DNA of 64,000 nt from Effrenium voratum (taxonomy: Eukaryota; Sar; Dinophyceae; Suessiales; Symbiodiniaceae): NCBI GenBank assembly GCA_963377175.1, contig CAUJNA010003794.1, positions 62,001 to 126,000 of the forward strand, given 5' to 3'. Shown one piece after another: positions 61,101 to 64,000 of this stretch. The first letter of the stretch is position 1; each line of letters begins with the position of its first letter. The notes under the pieces are model-generated. The model searched no databases. It saw only the letters and a list, made by a program, of their open reading frames with translations, and was not told the DNA's origin. Made by a program: the position numbers and the translations under genes.

Positions 61101-63494
61101 TGTTCAACTGCTTGCCCGAATAGGCCTCGAGTCGAGGCCCCGCCGGCGCCATCGCGGTGCTTGCCCAAATCAAAACCTCCCCCTTGCAAGGCGTGCCAGA
61201 ATGTAAGCATGGAACAAGCATTGGCTTGACAACTTGATAACTCCCCCACTTGTTGCGCATGACCCGTCCGCAAACTTGGTGGAGTCTTCTCATCAACCCC
61301 CCAGCGACCGTCAGCGACCATCACTATGCTGACGGTGAATACTGCTACCCTTGAAGCAGTCCAAAGGGCGCCACGCGCGAGGGCACCCTCGTAAATGAGC
61401 ATGCTACCGTGGATGAACGAAATCCATTTCACCACTTTGAAACCATGGGAAACCATTGTTTGTTTGGCATTTACAGGGGACTCGAATCATTCTAGGATAT
61501 TCTAGGGTTTCGTGGGTGGTGCGTTGCACGGTTTTCGCGTCCATCCACAGCTTTCCAAACTTCCAGTGGCCGTCCGTCTCCCTTGGCCACGCCTGCCCGT
61601 TGACCCAGCCCTGCGGCTGCACCTCGGACGCCATCCCAAGGCTCGGGGGCCGCTCGGCCGGAAACTTATGGATGGGACGGCGTTCTTATTGGATCTATGG
61701 GACCTGTTTCCATGGAAAGAACATGGGGTAACCCTCAAACCTAGGTGGAGTCCAAAATTAACCCCCCCTTTGTTCTTGAGCCATCTTCAAAACCAATGTT
61801 AACTTTTGGAGTCCCTTTTTTCTGAGCCATCTTTCAAAGTGGAGGTCTTGCATTTTTGCAAACATCTATCGTCTTTGCAATGGCCTCACTCCGCAAATGG
61901 CAGGGGGATCGAACAACGTTCCCGACTTTGGTCAGCTTTGAAGGGGTCATAAATGATTCCAAAAGGGCACCCCTCTTGTTGAACAGCACTACCATTAATA
62001 CATTGGCTCCTTAGTACCCCCCCATTGACACTGCGGATGGATGAAATCCTGCACCACCCAAGAAACCCGGGAATGATTCGATTCCCCTCCAAGAACCCAC
62101 AAAAATGGCTTCCCATGGTTACAAGGTAGACGGATCTCGTCCACAGTACCATGGCATTGTTTGACATCTTCAGCACCCTCGCACGCTGGGACGCACCAGG
62201 CACCAGGCGTGCGGACAAAAGGCGTAGGGGTCATCGGCCCCGAAGTCGTGATTGCCATAGACGGCCATCCAAGGAACCTGACAACTGAGTTGCTCTTCCC
62301 CCCCCGGAATAAAGGTTGATCACCTTAGGCTAAATTGAAACACTTGGAAAACATGTGTTTCCAACAAGGTCCAAGGGATTTGGGGAAGAGATCAGGCCTG
62401 GTCAAAGTGCTTGGTGGATATCAACACGCCGTCTCCACTTCCGGACCTTTTCCAAACAGCTTTGCCACTCAGTGGATCACTCGCACAATGAATCACCGGC
62501 CTCTGTTGGGCTTCAAACACAACAGAAACAGCAACAACAAAAACACTCAACAAAAACCAACAAACACAACACGCAAATACACCAAACACACAACAAACTA
62601 TCGCAAAACAACACAAAACAAAACAACAAACACAAAACACCACAAGCAACAATGAACACGAAACGATGAACACCACACCCTAGAAACACAGAAGACAGCA
62701 TATGACCGAAAAAACAAGGCTGGCCTTAAATCCCCGGGCCCTCGCTGTGCTGCCGGCTGCCCGCCTGGAAGAGCGGTGACTGTGGATCCGTTGGTCCATA
62801 GGGCGCCATCCAGTCCTTGTACCAGGCCTGGCGCTTGCTTCGGCGAGCCGGTTGCGCTTCTGGCCGGGAGCTGGGAGCTGGCAGCGTCGGAGAGCGGGCT
62901 GGGAAGACTCGAACACCCCAAAAGAGCCGTCTCTTCCTTTACAACCCTTCGTATGGTAGCAACAAGCTCCACACCCACCCCACTAAAAATGAACAGAGGC
63001 GAAAAAACATGAACACATGCCAACAACAGTGAAGCTTGATCCAACGCTTTGTGGTTTAGGCTTCTTTCCCATCCCAGACAAAAAGCGTCCACCCGTCTAT
63101 TATAGGAGACTCAAGGAGAAATATCGCTGTCACATGGGGGAGTCTTCGCTTGGACATGGGCCATTCGGCGACGCGATGCGGTGGGATGCCCATCCAACTT
63201 TGTCACTTGATCCAGAGGGATTCCCTCGACATCACCGACCAAACCTGTTTTGCTCTTTGGCACCTTTGGAAACAACCAAAATGGCATCCTCAACAAAAAA
63301 ACACACAAATGGCAGTTGGCTTCACATGGATTCCCCGGTCAAAGGGACGCCCAAAAGAAACCGTTGCCGTTTCCACGGGGCTTTGCTCGAAAGACCCATC
63401 CGCGGCTTCAGAAAATCCGGCTTCGGAACACCGGCTCGCGCCCGGCTCTGCGGTCCTCCGGCGTCACGCCGGCCCAGTAGAAGTTATCCCCGAC
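43086..63494 (-). CDS. Calcineurin-like (purple-acid-type) metallophosphatase, at least 14 exons
   Basis: Gene-level entry; the 5' end is not found. Exons from 63494 down to 43086 carry the metal-binding blocks of the metallophosphoesterase fold in order: GDNFYWAG, VPWMAVYGNHDFG, VIMVDTNG, TVLIIQHYPG and CAYGHVHDQRC. A Gly-rich MEVLSGGGGGCC, LAGFTAVYLDD and a C-terminal DSCAW then stop follow. The first DxG motif should lie upstream. Such enzymes use a two-metal centre to hydrolyse phosphate esters, in algae often for phosphate scavenging. No signal peptide can be judged without the first exon. Most junctions are fixed by phase; exons 7 to 10 are less certain. A four-EF-hand gene lies in the same direction between exons 10 and 11. 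The family call is secure. Confidence 0.82.
43468..43510 (-). CDS. Metallophosphatase exon 13
   Basis: Encodes VNLAGFTAVYLDDQ plus one base, the GFTAV strand near the C-terminus. Acceptor cgcaag|G, donor GC (gctcgg). Confidence 0.85.
43511..44314 (-). other. Phosphatase intron 12
   Basis: About 0.8 kb without a recognised repeat or exon, apart from a G-rich tract near 43570-43610. Confidence 0.35.
44315..44368 (-). CDS. Metallophosphatase exon 12
   Basis: Encodes GQCMEVLSGGGGGCCGPQ, the Gly-rich loop that follows GHxH in this subfamily. Acceptor cccgcag|G, donor GC, phase 0. GC-rich against its neighbours. Confidence 0.85.
44444..44543. mobile_element. Family E element, inverse orientation
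   Basis: 100 bp; arms CTAGCTCCTCCAGTA and GGGGGACCTAG; inner AAGGGTACCC and GGGGAACCCTCCCCC. Confidence 0.78.
45094..45216. mobile_element. Family A element, right arm degraded
   Basis: Left arm CACTGTGGATGGACGAAG and core GGGGAATCGAATCATTCC are clear; the right arm is heavily substituted. In phosphatase intron 11. Confidence 0.65.
45297..45344 (-). CDS. Metallophosphatase exon with GHVHD motif
   Basis: Encodes VRVICAYGHVHDQRCD, the last metal-binding block (GHxH) of the fold. Acceptor ggcggcag|G, donor GT, phase 0 on both sides. Confidence 0.9.
46047..46142 (-). CDS. EF-hand gene exon 9 (EF4) with stop
   Basis: Encodes EVEILCTVMDADSDGHVDYD, then EFVAFLYPQDR and TGA (46049-46047). The loop is canonical. 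A GA donor after PQ (at 46055) would instead join the phosphatase frame at 45344 in phase 0. Confidence 0.88.
   Translation of the reverse strand, partial: EVEILCTVMDADSDGHVDYDEFVAFLYPQDR
46047..53775 (-). CDS. Calmodulin-like protein with four EF-hands, 9 exons, nested in the phosphatase gene
   Basis: Gene-level entry. Nine exons join in frame to 474 nt, that is 157 residues plus TGA, near calmodulin size. Loops are DTNGNGTLSIAD, DSNRDGSIDYEE, DNNGNGLISKAE and DADSDGHVDYDE; each has acidic or Asn ligands at 1, 3 and 5, Gly at 6 and an acid at 12. Spacing between loops is 24, 25 and 25 residues, close to calmodulin. Such proteins bind calcium and regulate partners. The start ATG (53773-53775) sits in GCCATGG, and an acceptor lies 30 nt upstream. 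The whole gene lies inside one phosphatase intron on the same strand. Alternatively, skipping the last two codons lets exon 9 splice in phase 0 to the phosphatase exon at 45344, which would make an EF-hand insertion. Confidence 0.8.
46257..46359. mobile_element. Family G element
   Basis: 103 bp with perfect 13-bp arms CTCACTTCCTGAG and CTCAGGAAGTGAG; inner ACGGTCCAAACCCG. In the intron before EF-hand exon 9. Confidence 0.82.
46510..46563 (-). CDS. EF-hand gene exon 8
   Basis: Encodes AEVQRILCDACKMSPKEG. It gives Glu at position 12 of loop 3, then the exiting helix and linker. Acceptor accag|G, donor GC, phase 0. Confidence 0.75.
47071..47119 (-). CDS. EF-hand gene exon 7 (EF3)
   Basis: Encodes (E)ASFRAWDNNGNGLISK, most of the third EF-hand. 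Acceptor gctgcag|G, donor GC; the loop is completed by AE of the next exon. Confidence 0.88.
47142..47319. mobile_element. Family O inverted-repeat element
   Basis: 178 bp; arms CACATGGAAGCTGAC and GTCAGCTTCCATGTG are perfect inverses, with GGGCCCTT-type extension. A half copy is near 55420. Confidence 0.75.
48173..48283. mobile_element. Family E element, inverse orientation
   Basis: 111 bp; arms CTAGGTCCTCCAGT and ACTAAGGGACCTAG; inner AAGGGTACCC and GTAGGGGAACCCTCCCCC. Confidence 0.82.
48663..48715 (-). CDS. EF-hand gene exon 6, central linker
   Basis: Encodes TWMMITHRGLISSKLQE plus two bases. Joined to exon 7 it gives the calmodulin spacing of 25 residues between loops 2 and 3. Acceptor gctgag|A, donor GC. 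Confidence 0.72.
49044..49085 (-). CDS. EF-hand gene exon 5 (EF2)
   Basis: Encodes ADSNRDGSIDYEEF, a canonical EF loop. Acceptor catccag|G, donor GT (gtggca), phase 0. Confidence 0.9.
49429..49473 (-). CDS. EF-hand gene exon 4
   Basis: Encodes IVTVTAADVEMLMQE, the linker and E-helix before loop 2. Acceptor cctgag|A, donor GC, phase 0 on both sides. Confidence 0.75.
49625..49646 (-). CDS. EF-hand gene exon 3, 22-nt micro-exon
   Basis: Encodes (G)SQIRIEE. With exons 2 and 4 it restores exactly the 24-residue spacing between the first two loops seen in calmodulin. Acceptor aaatag|G, donor GC (gccaat). Confidence 0.7.
49959..50023 (-). CDS. EF-hand gene exon 2 (EF1)
   Basis: Encodes VLRSTFRAADTNGNGTLSIA, then D plus two bases, an E-helix and a full first calcium loop with Asp at position 12. 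Acceptor ctcgtag|G, donor GT (gtttag). Confidence 0.88.
50192..50324. mobile_element. Family M inverted-repeat element
   Basis: 133 bp; arms GAGTCATAATCAAACCC and GGGTTTTCATTGTGGCTC. Confidence 0.65.
50519..51043 (-). pseudogene. Broken open frame of unknown origin
   Basis: One minus-strand frame, protein-like over about 170 codons, is interrupted by a single stop at about 50771. It includes WSRHICERLHHWQVP and MLESLEKKVVTISDEM. I recognise no family. It sits in an intron and may be a retroelement remnant or a processed copy. Confidence 0.3.
52423..52529. mobile_element. Family F element, inverse orientation
   Basis: Arms CTTCCATTTGCTTC and TTAAGCAAATGGA; core GAGATTCCCTTTAAAGC. Confidence 0.7.
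53728..53805 (-). CDS. EF-hand gene exon 1
   Basis: After acceptor cccccag the frame reads SPSPRVPTGA then MEPVLKVPGRDRLLLK. The ATG at 53775-53773 has a Kozak-like GCCATGG. GA donor, phase 0. LLLK continues into VLRSTFRAAD, forming the first EF helix. If this is instead an internal exon, the ten residues before Met are also coding. Confidence 0.55.
53806..55185 (-). other. Stretch between phosphatase exon 10 and the nested gene
   Basis: Contains a family D element (54718-54797). No exon recognised; the first part may act as 5' flank and trans-splice region of the nested gene. Confidence 0.3.
54718..54797. mobile_element. Family D hairpin element
   Basis: 80 bp; arms AGAGGGTCCAAGT and ACTTGGACCCTCT are perfect inverses. 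Confidence 0.8.
55186..55248 (-). CDS. Metallophosphatase exon with QHYP motif
   Basis: Encodes ASTVLIIQHYPGMCPRALFE, then N. The hydrophobic strand followed by (Q/N)HYP supplies a metal-ligand His. The acceptor is gctag|G. The frame stays open to a TGA at 55141; the donor is unknown and the end given here is one phase-0 option. Confidence 0.8.
55363..55391 (-). CDS. Metallophosphatase micro-exon 9 (tentative)
   Basis: Encodes CELPASRAK before a consensus-like donor GTAAGT. SRAK followed by ASTVLIIQHYP of the next exon reads like the family, but the join is one base out of a clean GT-AG intron. A small exon seems missing before it. Confidence 0.4.
55840..55969. mobile_element. Family N element, inverse orientation
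   Basis: Arms ACCCCCTGCTCCAA and TTGGAGTCGGGGGGT; inner AATACCTCCTTTTTAGTAG is the inverse of the 17922 copy. Confidence 0.7.
56983..57096. mobile_element. Family F element, inverse orientation
   Basis: Arms CTTCCATTTGCTTAAG and CAGCAAGTGGAAG; core CCAGTAGTGATAGATTCCC. Confidence 0.72.
57161..57210 (-). CDS. Metallophosphatase exon 8 (probable)
   Basis: Encodes RPVSDAFLKKVAKAAA, a helix of the kind found before the HYP strand. Acceptor cgcgtcag|G, donor GT. Called from frame and context only. Confidence 0.5.
57759..57820 (-). CDS. Metallophosphatase exon 7
   Basis: Encodes (P)QARGIADNLCGGAGYLQRN, then L plus one base. Acceptor tgcccag|G fits the phase left by exon 6. The end is uncertain; a GC donor is chosen because it fits the next exon. 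Confidence 0.6.
58101..58156 (-). CDS. Metallophosphatase exon with VDTN strand
   Basis: Encodes VIMVDTNGKMDPNIIAGN plus two bases; (I/V)xxDTN is a conserved central strand. Acceptor ccaaag|G, donor GT. The intron before it (364 nt) contains a complete family A element. Confidence 0.85.
58322..58460. mobile_element. Family A element, nearly intact
   Basis: 139 bp with full terminal repeats. Sits in the 364-nt phosphatase intron between the WMPDYNYHY and VDTN exons, making up over a third of it. Confidence 0.88.
58521..58578 (-). CDS. Metallophosphatase exon 5
   Basis: Encodes (K)PFWMPDYNYHYEIPDASLE, the family WxMPxxYY segment that precedes the VDTN strand. Acceptor ctgagcag|G, donor GC, phases 2 to 0. 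Confidence 0.85.
59940..60065. mobile_element. Family K palindromic element
   Basis: 126 bp; arms ACTTAGATGGTCTGGGA and TCCCAGACCATCTAAGT are perfect 17-bp inverses. Inner GTTGTAA copies also pair. Confidence 0.85.
60079..60182. mobile_element. Family G element
   Basis: 104 bp; arms CTCACTTTCCGAG and CTCAAAAAGTGAG; inner ATGGTCCAAACCCAG as in the 46257 copy. Confidence 0.78.
60299..60416. mobile_element. Family H element
   Basis: 118 bp with perfect 16-bp arms CCATAGGTGTCCTTTT and AAAAGGACACCTATGG. Confidence 0.85.
61405..61552. mobile_element. Family A element at a splice donor
   Basis: 148 bp. The arm at its high-coordinate end abuts phosphatase exon 4, so the exon ends GGAAA and the GC donor overlaps the element edge. 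Confidence 0.75.
61552..61641 (-). CDS. Metallophosphatase exon 4, ends at a MITE
   Basis: Encodes LGMASEVQPQGWVNGQAWP, then RETDGHWKFG plus two bases. The exon ends GGAAA; the next bases GCTGTGGATGG are both a GC donor and the edge of a family A element. The 90-nt length keeps frame with the exons on both sides. Confidence 0.75.
62029..62148. mobile_element. Family A element, diverged
   Basis: 120 bp, arms CACTGCGGATGG and TCGTCCACAGTA, core GGAATGATTCGATTCCCC. In phosphatase intron 3. Confidence 0.7.
62204..62277 (-). CDS. Metallophosphatase exon with GNHD motif
   Basis: Encodes VPWMAVYGNHDFGADDPYAF, then CPHA plus two bases. VPWxAVxGNHD is the hallmark Asn/His block of the family. Acceptor ttgtcag|G, donor GT. 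Confidence 0.9.
62765..62833 (-). CDS. Metallophosphatase exon 2
   Basis: Encodes RQAWYKDWMAPYGPTDPQ, then SPLFQ, in phase 0 on both sides. Position before VPWMAVYGNHD fits the family. Acceptor agcaag|C, donor GC. Other frames here are open but less protein-like. Confidence 0.6.
63456..63494 (-). CDS. Metallophosphatase exon with GDNFY motif
   Basis: Encodes VGDNFYWAGVTPE after acceptor ggctcag|G. GDNFY supplies the bridging Asp and, in purple acid phosphatases, the metal-ligand Tyr. The end is approximate; a GA donor is assumed because it joins the next exon in phase 0. Confidence 0.72.
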
Positions 63495-64000
63495 CTGAGC
63501 CGAAGTCCGTTTTGGGCGAGGGTCGCGTTAACAGGGCACGGTAGGTAAGTGGTTCGTAAGCCTGGTTGTCATCCAGAAAACAGATGGTTCCAAGTCTCCG
63601 TTCAGTGGGTTCTAACCAGGCTTACTATGCACTTACTCAGTACCTTGCCCGTGTAAGTAATGGGTGTCAAAGGCTTTATCCCCACCCCTGGCGAATTGCG
63701 GCAGAACTTGAGTTTCCATGGGTGTGTCCTTTTCAGAAACCCCAGACAAATTGTGGTTCTCCTCCTGGGTTCCCTATACAACCACAAAAACAGGGGACCC
63801 CTCAAAACAAAGCAGACCCGCATGGTCCTGTGTACGTGCCCGGAAGCCTTTGAGCAACTCCAACTGAGTGCCTGACCGAGGCTATGAACTGCAAGTTCTT
63901 CCCAGCCTGCCAGAAAACGCTCGGAGAAATATCTATGCAGCTTACTCACACACGGCTGATGCTGATGGCGAACTCTTTTTCGAGCCAGTTGATAGGTGAC
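63495..64000 (-). other. Upstream part of the phosphatase gene
   Basis: Contains a family I inverted-repeat element (63545-63636). A short frame INWLEKEFAISISR before GTGAGTAAG near 63945-63990 could be an upstream exon; the expected DxG exon is not seen. Confidence 0.25.
63545..63636. mobile_element. Family I inverted-repeat element
   Basis: 92 bp; arms GTAAGTGGTTCGTAAGCCTGG and CCAGGCTTACTATGCACTTAC, imperfect inverses of 21 bp. A single copy here. Confidence 0.65.

Larger units (their letters stand above)
58579..61551 (-). other. Phosphatase intron 4 (3 kb)
   Basis: Carries a family K palindromic element (59940-60065) directly followed by family G (60079-60182), then family H (60299-60416). 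At its 5' splice site it carries family A (61405-61552). The 262-aa minus frame over 60668-61456 has no motif. Confidence 0.45.

Noticed and set aside
60668..61456. 262-aa minus-strand open frame
   Set aside because: Runs into a family A element and lies in the intron between two phase-compatible phosphatase exons; no motif.
1..64000. CRISPR arrays, operons, ribosome binding sites, prophage genes
   Set aside because: None seen; spliced genes and element content show a eukaryotic nuclear genome.

Overview
The window looks like nuclear DNA of a dinoflagellate, probably close to Symbiodiniaceae or Polarella. Four things point there. Genes are broken into many very short, GC-rich exons. Introns start with GC or GA more often than GT and end in AG followed by G. 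Introns are full of small inverted-repeat elements. There is an interstitial (TTTAGGG)n-type tract. There are no bacterial-style operons, and most long open frames are chance frames in introns or microsatellites. I rebuilt the genes by following reading frame, splice phase and protein-family motifs from exon to exon; all exon joins are inferences without RNA evidence. Layout: 0.2-6.8 kb, plus strand, the 3' part of a pentatricopeptide (PPR) gene. 7.7-34.55 kb, plus strand, an apparently complete SPOUT1/C9orf114-family RNA methyltransferase gene with 17 exons spread over 27 kb. 34.55-43.09 kb, a mostly AT-rich valley without recognisable genes; it holds palindromic repeats, a GT-rich microsatellite, a Helitron-like terminus and a diverged sequence pair. 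43.09-63.49 kb, minus strand, a calcineurin-like (purple-acid-type) metallophosphatase with 14 recognised exons. Inside one of its introns, on the same strand, lies a complete calmodulin-like four-EF-hand gene (46.05-53.8 kb). The two gene blocks converge on the AT valley, as expected for a boundary between unidirectional gene blocks in dinoflagellate chromosomes. The genes do not form an obvious pathway. The most interesting signals are the same-strand EF-hand gene (or in-frame EF-hand cassette) between the catalytic motifs of the phosphatase, the heavy use of GC/GA introns and micro-exons, and a roughly 125-bp inverted-repeat family found only in introns, one copy of which sits exactly at a GC splice donor.
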